Position numbers and translations under genes: made by a program. This document shows positions 1-7,909 of a DNA stretch of 64,000 bases, piece by piece. Position 1 is the first letter of the stretch. Every line of letters starts with the position of its first letter. Origin of the DNA: an uncultured Acetatifactor sp. GTDB taxonomy: Bacteria; Bacillota; Clostridia; Lachnospirales; Lachnospiraceae. The notes below the pieces were generated by a model that was not told the origin of the DNA, searched no databases, and worked only from the letters and a program-made list of their open reading frames with translations. The stretch lies in assembly GCA_910584865.1 (NCBI GenBank), contig CAJUCE010000012.1, positions 70,680-134,679 on the forward strand. The letters are read 5' to 3'.

Positions 1-2
1 CT

Positions 3-83
3 CAGGAGGAGGGCCCGGAGCTGATCAGAGCCATCGCTCCCAGAAGCATGACGATGTATGTCGGTGTCCTTGCACCATCGTGA
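3..83 (+). CDS. possible 3' end of an upstream gene (partial)
   Basis: One frame is open from the window edge to a TGA at 81-83 and would give about 26 C-terminal residues ending VLAPS. Codons look coding-like (GAG, CTG, ATC). A second frame is also open here, so the call is weak. No family can be named. Confidence 0.25.
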   Translation, partial: QEEGPELIRAIAPRSMTMYVGVLAPS

Positions 84-126
84 AATATCTGCATATGATA
101 CCTAAAAAGATCATATGGAGAAATTT

Positions 127-471
127 ATGAATTGTTTTATTTTGTTGCTGCTGCTGGGATGCTGCGGATGGGGAAACGGCTGTAGCGGATCCGGCTGCAA
201 TGGCTGCGGAATGCGCCGTAATGACTGTTGCCGCGGGAATGGCGGCAGGCGGGATATAACTCCCGGATGCCGTGAGGACAGATGCTGTGAAAGAGAATGT
301 GATCAAAGATGTGAGAGCTGCTGCGAAGAGAAACCGCACGATCATGATGACTGCGGCTGCGGGCAGAGAGGGAACGACAACTGCGAGGGTCCCGGTATGA
401 TCCCGCCTCCGTGGCAGGAATACCCCAGATTTCCCCGCAGGGACAGAGATGAGGATTGCTGCGAGTCATAG
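127..471 (+). CDS. small cysteine-rich protein, function unknown
   Basis: This gene encodes 114 residues with 20 cysteines, many as CC pairs (residues 12-13, CCRGN, CCERE, SCCEE and a final DCCES). The N-terminus MNCFILLLLLGCC is hydrophobic enough to be a short signal or membrane segment. The rest is hydrophilic, rich in Gly, Arg, Asp and Glu, with a Pro-rich stretch near the end. The ATG at 127 is preferred over the in-frame ATG at 115 because GGAG at 117-120 sits 6 bases upstream of it. A strong terminator follows, so it appears to be a single-gene unit. Cys-rich small proteins in spore formers are often coat-associated, or act as metal-binding or secreted peptides; nothing here decides between these. 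Confidence 0.6.
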   Translation: MNCFILLLLLGCCGWGNGCSGSGCNGCGMRRNDCCRGNGGRRDITPGCREDRCCERECDQRCESCCEEKPHDHDDCGCGQRGNDNCEGPGMIPPPWQEYPRFPRRDRDEDCCES

Positions 472-524
472 GGAAGCGACGGATGGCTTTGTTGTGTGAG
501 GGTTTTCGGGGAATAGGCCGGAAA

Positions 525-573
525 AGGAGGGTGGTCTTTTAAAAGACAGACCCTCCTGTCTTTTTGTTTTTTA
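525..573 (+). terminator. rho-independent terminator after the Cys-rich gene
   Basis: AGGAGGGT (525-532) pairs with ACCCTCCT (550-557), with an inner GTCTTTT/AAAAGAC stem. A T-rich tract runs from 558 to about 573. Confidence 0.9.
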
Positions 574-583
574 CAAAAAAAGA

Positions 584-611
584 TTGAAAAGCGGGGGGCA
601 TATGGTATAAT
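584..611 (+). promoter_or_regulatory. sigma-A promoter for the lactonase gene
   Basis: TTGAAA (584-589), a 16-bp spacer and TATAAT (606-611), with an extended -10 TG at 603-604. It lies just after the preceding terminator and 110 bp before the lactonase start, which leaves a fairly long leader. Confidence 0.7.
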
Positions 612-720
612 ATTGACATGTAAGGACATCATGTCAACTATTGATTCCATGTGCGCCGGTGCGTACGGAATTACGGCGTAATAATTTTACCCGGAACGAG
701 TTGACGGAAAGGCGGTTTTC

Positions 721-1770
721 ATGGAAAAGGAAAAGTATGTTGCGTATGTTTCCACCTATACGCGGGGAGATAAGAACGGAATAAAGATATATGATGTGGA
801 CATGGAGAAAGGGCGCTTTATAGAGAAGGACAAGGTGGAGATTACCAATTCTTCTTATGTCACCATCTCCCATAACGGGAAAATACTCTATTCCATCACG
901 GATTTCGGGGTGGAGGCCTATACCATTCTGGGGGACGGGAGTCTGCAGTTTTTGAATTTCGGGGCTATCAACGGTATGCGCGGCTGTTATGTTTCCACGG
1001 ATTATACGGATCGTTTTCTCTTTGTGGCAGGTTATCATGACGGTAAGCTGACGGTTCTAAAGCTGGAGGAGGACGGTTCCATCGGAGAGATCACGGACGA
1101 AATCTATCACAAGGGCCTGGGAAGCGTGGCGGAGCGGAATTTCAGACCCCATATCAACTGTGCGAGAATGACCCATGACAATAAATATCTCCTGGTGGCG
1201 GATCAGGGGATGGATCATGTAAATGTATACAGGTTTGACGCCATGCTGGGAAAAGTGATGCTGGCCGACATCATCAGAAGTGAGCTGGAATCGGCGCCCA
1301 GACATATCAAGATTTCCAGGGACGGACGCTTTATCTATATCGTGCATGAATGCAAGTGCTTTATCGATGTCTACTCCTATGAGGAGAAACATAAACAGCC
1401 GGTATTTGAGAAGCTGCAGTCGGTGAAGACATGCAGGGGCGAGATGGGCAGCTACAATGCCGCCAGCGCCCTGTCGTTTTCCGATGACCATAAATATCTG
1501 CTCAGTTCCAATGCGGGGGACAACTCTGTCGTATTGTTTAATGTAAACGAGGAGACAGGCATGCTGTCTCAGATTTTCTGCCTGCCTGTGGGAGGAGAAT
1601 ACCCCAAGGATGCCAGTCTGTTTCCGAATAACAAATTCCTGGTAGCCCTGAATCATGAGACCAATGATATGACCTTTTTCCATGTGGATCCGGAGCACGG
1701 CACCATGATCATGAACGGGCCGCCGATAAAGGTGGATGTGCCAAACTGCATTACTTTTCATAAACTGTAA
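721..1770 (+). CDS. lactonase family protein (6-phosphogluconolactonase-type beta-propeller)
   Basis: The 349-residue product begins with KYVAYVSTYTRG and carries propeller blades with motifs such as FRPHINCARMTHDNKYLLVAD and APRHIKISRDGRFIYIVHE. These are typical of the seven-bladed lactonase family that includes E. coli YbhE/Pgl. The family hydrolyses 6-phosphogluconolactone in the pentose phosphate pathway, but many gut members have no tested substrate. There is no signal peptide, so it is probably cytoplasmic. The length fits the family. A GGAAAGG ribosome site lies upstream of the ATG. It stands alone between a promoter at 584-611 and a hairpin at 1781-1816. Confidence 0.85.
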   Translation: MEKEKYVAYVSTYTRGDKNGIKIYDVDMEKGRFIEKDKVEITNSSYVTISHNGKILYSITDFGVEAYTILGDGSLQFLNFGAINGMRGCYVSTDYTDRFLFVAGYHDGKLTVLKLEEDGSIGEITDEIYHKGLGSVAERNFRPHINCARMTHDNKYLLVADQGMDHVNVYRFDAMLGKVMLADIIRSELESAPRHIKISRDGRFIYIVHECKCFIDVYSYEEKHKQPVFEKLQSVKTCRGEMGSYNAASALSFSDDHKYLLSSNAGDNSVVLFNVNEETGMLSQIFCLPVGGEYPKDASLFPNNKFLVALNHETNDMTFFHVDPEHGTMIMNGPPIKVDVPNCITFHKL

Positions 1771-1780
1771 ATGACTGCCG

Positions 1781-1816
1781 TAAGCTCCGAACATCAGGTG
1801 TCCGGGGCTTATTTGT
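1781..1816 (+). terminator. hairpin after the lactonase gene, probable weak terminator
   Basis: TAAGCTCCG pairs imperfectly with CCGGGGCTTA, followed by only a short T run (TTTG). The position directly after a stop codon supports a terminator role. Confidence 0.5.
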
Positions 1817-1892
1817 GCAGGTTGCGCATGTAAGCCCGCCGGCCCGATTGCAGGTCACGCGGGGCAGCAGAGAAAGAAGAGGCACCGAAATA

Positions 1893-2999
1893 ATGGCAGG
1901 TTCCACATACGGAAATATTTTCAGAATCACCACATGGGGGGAATCCCATGGAAAAGCGTTGGGCGTCGTCATCGACGGCTGTCCGGCAGGACTGGAGCTG
2001 GAGGAAGCCGATATCCAGCGTTATCTGGACAGGCGTAAGCCCGGGGTGAGCAGGATTGCCACGCCCCGGAAAGAGGAGGATACCGTGGAGATCCTGTCCG
2101 GCGTATTTGAGGGACGTACTACAGGTACGCCGATTTCCCTTATGGTGCGCAATACGTCACAGCGCTCCGGGGACTACGGAGAGATCGCGTCCTGTTACCG
2201 TCCGGGGCATGCGGACTATACCTTTGATAAGAAATACGGCTTCCGGGACTATCGGGGAGGCGGGCGCTCTTCCGGCAGAGAGACGGTGGGGCGTGTGGCG
2301 GCGGGAGCGGTGGCCTGCAAGATCCTGGAAGCATTGGGGGTCAGGATATGCGCCTATACACGCTCCATCGGCCCGGTGGAAGCGGATATGGAGAAATTTG
2401 ACGAAATGGCGATCAGGGAGACGCTCACCGCCATGCCGGACTGTGAGGCAGATGCGGCTGCGGTAACCTGTCTGGAACAGGCGAGAATGGAAAGGGACTC
2501 TCTGGGCGGCTGTATGGAATGCGTGGTGGAGGGATTGCCGGCAGGAATCGGGGATCCCGTCTTCGAGAAGCTGGATGCGAATCTGGCAAAGGCAATTATG
2601 TCCATCGGGGCGGTAAAGGCCGTGGAGATCGGTGACGGCTGCCGGGTTTCCAGGAGCAGGGGCAGTGAAAATAATGATGCCTTCCGGATGGAAGAGGGAA
2701 GGACGGTAAAGACCACCAACCATGCAGGCGGGATATTGGGCGGCATCAGCGACGGAGATACGGTCAGAATACGCGCATATGTAAAGCCGACGCCGTCGAT
2801 TTTCCGCACCCAGCAGACCGTGAACCGAACCGGGGAGGAGACGGAGCTGAATATCAGGGGACGGCATGATCCGGTGATCGTGCCCAGGGCTGTGGTGGTT
2901 ATGGAATGCATGACGGCCATTACGGTGCTGGATGCCATGCTCTTAAATCTGTCCGCGAGGATGGACTGCGTCATAAAGTTTTACAGAAAAGAGGAGTAG
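1893..2999 (+). CDS. aroC: chorismate synthase
   Basis: This enzyme turns 5-enolpyruvylshikimate-3-phosphate into chorismate, the last common step to the aromatic amino acids, using reduced FMN. The product of 368 residues starts MAGSTYGNIFRITTWGESHG, where GESHG is the family signature. RPGHADYTFDKKYG and the Arg-rich FRDYRGGGRSSGRET motif follow. The ATG at 1893 is chosen over an in-frame upstream start at 1815 because it gives the conserved N-terminus and has AAGAAGAGG before it. tgt follows 4 bp after the stop, so the two are probably co-transcribed. Confidence 0.95.
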   Translation: MAGSTYGNIFRITTWGESHGKALGVVIDGCPAGLELEEADIQRYLDRRKPGVSRIATPRKEEDTVEILSGVFEGRTTGTPISLMVRNTSQRSGDYGEIASCYRPGHADYTFDKKYGFRDYRGGGRSSGRETVGRVAAGAVACKILEALGVRICAYTRSIGPVEADMEKFDEMAIRETLTAMPDCEADAAAVTCLEQARMERDSLGGCMECVVEGLPAGIGDPVFEKLDANLAKAIMSIGAVKAVEIGDGCRVSRSRGSENNDAFRMEEGRTVKTTNHAGGILGGISDGDTVRIRAYVKPTPSIFRTQQTVNRTGEETELNIRGRHDPVIVPRAVVVMECMTAITVLDAMLLNLSARMDCVIKFYRKEE

Positions 3000-3003
3000 A
3001 GAG

Positions 3004-4125
3004 ATGTATCGTATATTAAAGCAGGAGGGACGGGCCAAGCGGGCCGTTCTGGAAACCGTTCACGGCACCGTTCAGACACCGGTGTTTATGAATGTGGGGA
3101 CGGTGGGGGCTATCAAGGGAGCCGTGGCCACATCCGATCTGGAGCAGATTAAGACCCAGGTGGAGCTGTCCAATACCTATCATCTCCATGTGCGCCCGGG
3201 TGATAAGGTGATCAGGCAGCTGGGGGGACTCCATAAGTTCATGTCCTGGGACAGGCCCATCCTGACTGACTCCGGCGGATTTCAGGTTTTTTCGCTGGCA
3301 GGACTGCGCAAAATCAAGGAGGAGGGGGTCTATTTTCACTCCCACATAGACGGACGCCGGATCTTCATGGGACCGGAGGAAAGTATGCAGATCCAGTCCA
3401 ATCTGGCTTCCACCATCGCGATGGCCTTTGACGAGTGCGCCCCCAGCAAGGCGGACCGCAGCTACGTACAGGCATCCGCAGAACGCACCGCCAGATGGCT
3501 GCAGCGCTGCAAACAGGAGATGGCGAGGCTGAATGCCCTGGAAGATACCCTGAATCCCGAACAAATGCTCTTCGGGATTAACCAGGGTGCGGTATACCCG
3601 GATATCCGTATCGAACATGCAAAAAGAATATCGGAAATGGAACTGGACGGCTATGCGGTGGGGGGATTGGCCGTGGGGGAGACCCATGAGGAGATGTATC
3701 ATATTCTGGACGAAGTAGTACCTTTCCTTCCGAAAGACAAACCGACCTATTTAATGGGGGTGGGGACACCTGCCAATATTCTGGAAGGAGTGGAGCGGGG
3801 GATCGACTTTTTTGACTGCGTGTATCCCACCAGGAACGGCAGGCATGGGCATCTTTATACAAACCATGGCAAGATCAATCTCTTTAATGCCAGGTACGAG
3901 CTGGATGATCGGCCGATAGAGGAGAGCTGCGGCTGTCCGGCCTGCAGACGCTATTCCAGGGCCTATATCCGCCATCTGCTGAAGGCGAAGGAGATGCTGG
4001 GGATGCGGCTGTGTGTGCTCCACAATCTCTACTTCTATAATACGATGATGGAAGAAATCCGGAATGCCCTTGACCGGGGAGAGTTTGCGGCGTATAAAAA
4101 GCGGAAATTGGAAGGAATGGCTTGA
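3004..4125 (+). CDS. tgt: queuine tRNA-ribosyltransferase (tRNA-guanine transglycosylase)
   Basis: Tgt swaps guanine-34 of tRNAs with GUN anticodons for preQ1, the committed step of queuosine modification. The 373-residue sequence has the family length. Visible landmarks are the base-binding LTDSGGFQVFSL segment, GGLAVGE, and the second catalytic Asp region in GIDFFDCVYPTRNGRHG. The zinc ligands appear near the C-terminus in ESCGCPACRRYSRAYIRHL, followed by a His in VLHNLYFY. GGAG lies just before the ATG. It follows aroC by 4 bp and precedes yajC, an order common in clostridia. Confidence 0.95.
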   Translation: MYRILKQEGRAKRAVLETVHGTVQTPVFMNVGTVGAIKGAVATSDLEQIKTQVELSNTYHLHVRPGDKVIRQLGGLHKFMSWDRPILTDSGGFQVFSLAGLRKIKEEGVYFHSHIDGRRIFMGPEESMQIQSNLASTIAMAFDECAPSKADRSYVQASAERTARWLQRCKQEMARLNALEDTLNPEQMLFGINQGAVYPDIRIEHAKRISEMELDGYAVGGLAVGETHEEMYHILDEVVPFLPKDKPTYLMGVGTPANILEGVERGIDFFDCVYPTRNGRHGHLYTNHGKINLFNARYELDDRPIEESCGCPACRRYSRAYIRHLLKAKEMLGMRLCVLHNLYFYNTMMEEIRNALDRGEFAAYKKRKLEGMA

Positions 4126-4150
4126 CCAAACGCCCCTTTTTGTGTATCAT
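4122..4150 (+). promoter_or_regulatory. putative promoter for yajC overlapping the tgt stop codon
   Basis: TTGACC (4122-4127), 17 bp, TATCAT (4145-4150). The -35 hexamer contains the tgt TGA stop codon. Confidence 0.5.
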
Positions 4151-4208
4151 AGTTGTATTGCATTCATTTTAAGCAGATGGCAGACATCGGAACGGAGGAA
4201 ATAGAAAT

Positions 4209-4529
4209 ATGGGTATTTTATTGACAGGATCGGATGCGGCAGCAGCGGGCGGAATGAGCCTGATCAGCGTGTTGTTAATGTATGCGGTGGTAATCGGGGC
4301 GATGTGGTTTTTCCTGATGCGGCCTCAAAGCAAGGAAAAGAAGAGAGTGGCTGCCATGCTTTCGGCACTGGAAGTGGGAGACTGTGTTTTGACCACATCC
4401 GGCTTTTATGGAATCGTAATCGATATCAAGGATGATATGGTGATCGTGGAGTTCGGAAGCAACAAGAACTGCCGTATTCCCATGGAAAAGTCTGCTATCA
4501 GCCGCGTGGAGAAGGCAGGAGAAAATTAA
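4209..4529 (+). CDS. yajC: preprotein translocase subunit YajC
   Basis: YajC is a small single-span inner-membrane protein that associates with SecDF at the Sec translocon. The 106 residues show the family layout: a membrane helix at about 18-38 (LISVLLMYAVVIGAMWFFL), then the MRPQSKEKKR motif. A soluble domain follows with VGDCVLTTSGFYGIV and a conserved FGSNKN-like turn. A GGAGG site precedes the ATG. secD and secF, the usual downstream neighbours, are absent; a sortase locus follows instead. Confidence 0.93.
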   Translation: MGILLTGSDAAAAGGMSLISVLLMYAVVIGAMWFFLMRPQSKEKKRVAAMLSALEVGDCVLTTSGFYGIVIDIKDDMVIVEFGSNKNCRIPMEKSAISRVEKAGEN

Positions 4530-4821
4530 CCGCGTGTAATTTGTGGTAATAGAGTATATACGGAAACGCAATAATGGAGACAGTATTGTGACATTTTGCT
4601 GTATATATGCTTCTTATCATGTTTTCATTTTGACCGATGTCACCAAAAAATGCCAATTCGTGATTTCGTCTTGCAATCAAGCGAAAAATGGTATAGAATA
4701 GGGAAGGTCAAAGGAATTATGAAAACAGTAAACAGTAAACAGTAAACAGATAGAAAAGACGTGACAGAAGGACTGGCCGAAGTCGGTGTCTGAGTCCCTT
4801 GACAGGAGGAGAAGCCAGGAC
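4530..4821 (+). promoter_or_regulatory. leader region of the sortase locus with a putative promoter
   Basis: This 292-bp stretch holds no convincing gene. A promoter candidate is TTGCAA (4671-4676) with an extended TGGTATAGAAT around 4689-4699. A heptamer repeat lies downstream at 4723-4749. Confidence 0.35.
4723..4749 (+). repeat. tandem heptamer repeat in the sortase leader
   Basis: The heptamer AAACAGT occurs three times in a row, followed by a partial fourth copy, within the untranslated leader about 73 bp before the sortase start. Confidence 0.85.
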
Positions 4822-5703
4822 ATGAAGACTGGAGACAATAGCAGTAAGGGCGGCGGGAACGCCCGCATATGGAAGATTGCCTGCGTGGTGTTTCTCGTGG
4901 CGGCGTTGGTCTGCGGAGCGATCGCCTGTGCAGGATCAGAGAGACAATCCGAGGCGGAGGATGAATTTGAACGTTTGGCGGAGCAGACCAATGTAGAAAA
5001 GACGGATCCGCCCGCTACGCCGGAGCCCTCCTCTGAGAAGCCTACACCGGAACCATCCGAGACGGAGCCGGAGGAGACAGATCCTCTGGAGATTTTGGAG
5101 AATATGGGTATTCCGGTTCCTGAGAAAGAGGTTGACTTCGCAGATTTACAGGCTAATACCAATGAGGATATTTATGCCTGGATTTATATTCCCGATACTG
5201 CAATCGACTACCCGATACTGCAGCATCCTACAGACAATACATACTATTTGAATTACAATCTGGACGGTAGCAGAGGATATCCGGGTTGTATCTATACAGA
5301 GGATTATAACGCCAGGGATTTTTCGGATCCGGTGACGGTGCTTTACGGACATAATATGAAGAACGGCACCATGTTTGCCGGACTGCATAAGTATGGGGAC
5401 AGCGAATATATGGATTCTCATCCTTATGTATATGTGTATACAGAAGAGAAACTGCTTGTATATGAGATTTTTGCTGCATATGAGTATTCGGACAAGCATC
5501 TGTTATACAATAAGGACTATACGGACAGTGCAATTTTTGCAGGCTATCTTGAGGAAATACAAGACGTTCATGGCATGAACCATGTGGTGAAGGAAGGTGT
5601 GGAGGTTACGGAGGACAGCCGTATCCTGACCATGTCCACCTGTATTTCAACGAAACCGAACAACCGCTTTCTGGTACAGGGGGTGTTGCTGAATGGGGAA
5701 TAA
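4822..5703 (+). CDS. class B-type sortase, copy 1
   Basis: Sortases cleave a C-terminal sorting motif and join surface proteins to peptidoglycan. The 293-residue product has catalytic His177 (YGHNMKNG), Cys274 (TMSTC) and Arg282 (NNRF), in the order and spacing of class B enzymes. An N-terminal hydrophobic segment at 16-35 ends in GAIAC, which also fits a lipobox (Cys36). An acidic, Pro/Glu-rich linker follows before the catalytic domain. The ATG at 4822 has AGGAGGAG 10 bp upstream; a GTG at 4786 is less likely. The stop overlaps the LCP start, so they form an operon. Likely substrates are the APKTG and SPKTG proteins at 6899 and 10891. A close paralog lies at 9794. Confidence 0.92.
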   Translation: MKTGDNSSKGGGNARIWKIACVVFLVAALVCGAIACAGSERQSEAEDEFERLAEQTNVEKTDPPATPEPSSEKPTPEPSETEPEETDPLEILENMGIPVPEKEVDFADLQANTNEDIYAWIYIPDTAIDYPILQHPTDNTYYLNYNLDGSRGYPGCIYTEDYNARDFSDPVTVLYGHNMKNGTMFAGLHKYGDSEYMDSHPYVYVYTEEKLLVYEIFAAYEYSDKHLLYNKDYTDSAIFAGYLEEIQDVHGMNHVVKEGVEVTEDSRILTMSTCISTKPNNRFLVQGVLLNGE

Positions 5704-6805
5704 GAGGAGCGAAGCGAATGCAATGACGAAAGGAAAGTCCGGCAGGAAGCTTGGGCGTATTCTGATGTCAGTATTCCTGGGGGTGGTAGTGCTTGTATTT
5801 GTGGCTGCCATTGTATTCCTTATTCTTCAGGTGTCAGGTAAGAACAGTCTGTACAGCAGGGCGGACAGCAGCCAGATGGTGTCTAATCTGTCGGAAATGG
5901 CGCTTGCCATCAACGAAGAAGTGCCGGTAGAAGATGATAACTGGGAAGAGGGAGATCTTCGTTATAACGGAGTTCATTATCGCTATAATGCGGATATTCT
6001 GACCTTTTTATTCCTTGGTATCGATAAGAAAGAAGAAGTTCAGCGTGTGGAGGAGGGGATTGACGGAGGGCAGTCCGATGCCATTTTCCTTCTGGTACTG
6101 AATCCGCATACCAAAGAGATCGATGTGATCGGTATCCCGAGGGATACGGTGGCAGAGTTGGAGGTATATGACGAGAATGGAAGATATCTCGGTCAGGGCG
6201 AGGGGCAGATTACGCTGCAGCACGGATACGGAGACGGAGCTGAATTGAGTTGTGAGCGCAGTATGGCGGCGGTTTCCCGTCTGTTCTATGGTTTGCCTAT
6301 ACATGGGTATTGTGCGATTAACATGGGAGCGATTCCCCTGTTGAATGATGCGGTGGGCGGTATCGAGGTGGTGGCGTTAGAGACGCTGAAGCTGAACGGA
6401 CGTACTGTAAAAGAGGGAGAGACGGTGCATTTGCAGGGAGAGGCTTCCTATGATTATCTGCACAGCAGGGACATCAACAGCTTTAACAGTGCGGGAGGAC
6501 GTCTGCAGCGCCAGAAGCAATATTTGATGGCTTATGCAGGGGCGGTTATCGATACCGTTAAAAGTGATATTACATTTCCGGTGACATTATATAATACTTT
6601 GATAAAATATATGGTAACGGATATTTCCGTGGATGAAGTCAGTTATCTGGCAGGCCAGGCTCTGAGCTACCATTTTTCGGATGAGAATATGTTCATTCTG
6701 GCAGGAGAGACTGTTGTGGGGCGCAGGGATTTTGAAGAGTTCCATGTAAATGAGCAGGCTCTGTATGATTTAATTATTAATGTATTCTACGAAGAAGTAG
6801 AATAG
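5693..6805 (+). CDS. LytR-CpsA-Psr (LCP) family protein
   Basis: LCP proteins transfer lipid-linked glycopolymers such as teichoic acid or capsule onto peptidoglycan, acting outside the membrane. The 370-residue product has an N-terminal membrane helix at about 22-46, then an LCP domain. That domain starts at FLFLGIDKKEE and continues with QSDAIFLLVLNPHTKEIDVIGIPRDT (Asp and the key Arg of IPRD). Later come DAVGGIEV and YLHSRDINSFNSAGGRLQRQ. The ATG at 5693 overlaps the sortase stop by 11 bp; ATG 5723, with GAGGAG at 5704-5709, is an alternative. It probably works with the sortase and the Wzz-like protein in envelope assembly. Confidence 0.9.
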   Translation: MGNKRSEANAMTKGKSGRKLGRILMSVFLGVVVLVFVAAIVFLILQVSGKNSLYSRADSSQMVSNLSEMALAINEEVPVEDDNWEEGDLRYNGVHYRYNADILTFLFLGIDKKEEVQRVEEGIDGGQSDAIFLLVLNPHTKEIDVIGIPRDTVAELEVYDENGRYLGQGEGQITLQHGYGDGAELSCERSMAAVSRLFYGLPIHGYCAINMGAIPLLNDAVGGIEVVALETLKLNGRTVKEGETVHLQGEASYDYLHSRDINSFNSAGGRLQRQKQYLMAYAGAVIDTVKSDITFPVTLYNTLIKYMVTDISVDEVSYLAGQALSYHFSDENMFILAGETVVGRRDFEEFHVNEQALYDLIINVFYEEVE

Positions 6806-6838
6806 CCGGGAGGGTCGGAGGGGATCTTCCATGAAGCA

Positions 6839-6898
6839 GGTATTAGGCCGGAAGGCTTGATATAACCACATGAAATATAAGGGAAGGAGAAAAGAACA
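6839..6898 (+). repeat. duplicated 5' leader, copy A
   Basis: The block from GGTATTAGGCC to the start codon is nearly repeated at 10833-10890. It contains a short stem AGGCC/GGCTT closed by a GGAA tetraloop, then GATATAACCACATGAAAT and the strong AAGGAGAAAAG ribosome site. It may be a shared promoter, RNA element or both. Confidence 0.7.
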
Positions 6899-7519
6899 AT
6901 GAAAAGATTTTCTAAGATGTTAGCATTAGGACTTGCCGCAGTTCTTGTGTTCGGTATGACCGCACAGGCTGAGGGAAGCTCCAGCACTGAGAACAATGCG
7001 CCGGTAGTAGAAGGTGAAGACCTGGGCGGTGCAACGAAGAACGAAGTAAAGGAAGAGACAAGGACAGCTGTAACTACAACCGTAACCTCTGCTGCAACGG
7101 TTCAGGCTGTAAAGAATGCTACGGGCGGAACTAACCGCAGCCAGACTGTTAAGACTGTTATCGACCTTACGATCCCTGAAGGCGGAGCTACCGTGACTGT
7201 TGCAGTAGCGGGCGCAAAGATGTATCAGACATTTATCGTTGCTCATATGACCGATGACGGAAGCGCTGTAAAAGAGTTGATTAGTGCAAAGTGCACCAAG
7301 GACGGTTTTGTTACATTTACTGCCAAGAGTGGTTCACCTTTCGCTATCATTCAGGTAGGCGATGATTCCGAAATCACCACCGCTGCCCCCACAACTACCG
7401 AGACCACACCTGGCACAGCTCCCAAGACTGGTGAGACAATTCCTGTAGCAGGCGTTCTGGCAGTTCTGTTCATGGCAGGCGTTATCGTTTGCGCAAATAA
7501 GGTTCGTTACAACAAATAA
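6899..7519 (+). CDS. sortase-anchored surface protein, APKTG motif
   Basis: The 206-residue protein has a classic signal peptide (KRFSKMLALGLAAVLVFGMTAQA, cleavage near residue 25). A Thr/Val-rich body follows, then a small domain with YQTFIVAHMTDDG and GFVTFTAKSGSPFAI, and a Thr-rich linker. The C-terminus is a cell-wall sorting signal: APKTG (174-178), a hydrophobic helix and the basic tail KVRYNK. C. difficile SrtB is known to use SPKTG/PPKTG-type motifs, so the class B-like sortases here are natural partners. The last 80 residues closely match the proteins at 8790 and 10891. Function of the body is unknown. Confidence 0.85.
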   Translation: MKRFSKMLALGLAAVLVFGMTAQAEGSSSTENNAPVVEGEDLGGATKNEVKEETRTAVTTTVTSAATVQAVKNATGGTNRSQTVKTVIDLTIPEGGATVTVAVAGAKMYQTFIVAHMTDDGSAVKELISAKCTKDGFVTFTAKSGSPFAIIQVGDDSEITTAAPTTTETTPGTAPKTGETIPVAGVLAVLFMAGVIVCANKVRYNK

Positions 7520-7536
7520 TTTGGCACTACATTCTA

Positions 7537-7642
7537 AATTAATCATGCATGATTAATTAGCGGAAGATATTCCGTTTATTCAACAAATAATGAATCCTTA
7601 GTCATGTGGTTGTTTACCCTCCCTGGAACCAGGGAGGGTAAA
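7537..7642 (+). terminator. duplicated 3' module, copy A: palindrome, small hairpin and terminator
   Basis: Directly after the stop lies a perfect 22-bp palindrome (7537-7558, half-site AATTAATCATG), then CGGAA/TTCCG (about 7562-7575), then a strong stem TTTACCCTCCCTGG/CCAGGGAGGGTAAA (7613-7642). The same three elements in the same order follow the gene at 10891. The last stem lacks a T tract on the + strand. Confidence 0.75.
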
Positions 7643-7672
7643 TAAAGAGTAAAATTAATTTATTGTAGGCAA

Positions 7673-7738
7673 CAATAATACATCCTGGCTCAGGAATCCG
7701 AAACGGAGATTGATTTCCCGATACAGGATGTATGATTG
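7673..7738 (+). promoter_or_regulatory. long hairpin in the leader of the Wzz-like gene
   Basis: CAATAATACATCCTG (7673-7687) pairs with CAGGATGTATGATTG (7724-7738) with a single mismatch across a 36-base loop. No T tract follows, so it is not an obvious terminator. It sits about 170 bp before the next start codon. Confidence 0.5.
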
Positions 7739-7909
7739 TTCGGAAAAGTCATGGGAATGATATTGTTTTACACTGTAAGAAAGTTGGTTGCCAAACAGAC
7801 ATGGAACCAATAAGGTGCCGAAGGGATTATGTATGGCAAATGCACACATTATGGGGCGGATGTTGGCAGGCGGAGAGAAAATCAGAATAACAGCGAAGAG
7901 GAGAGCATC

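Noticed and set aside
4723..4749. CRISPR-like repeat
   Set aside because: Units are 7 bp with no spacers. No array or cas gene is present anywhere in the window.
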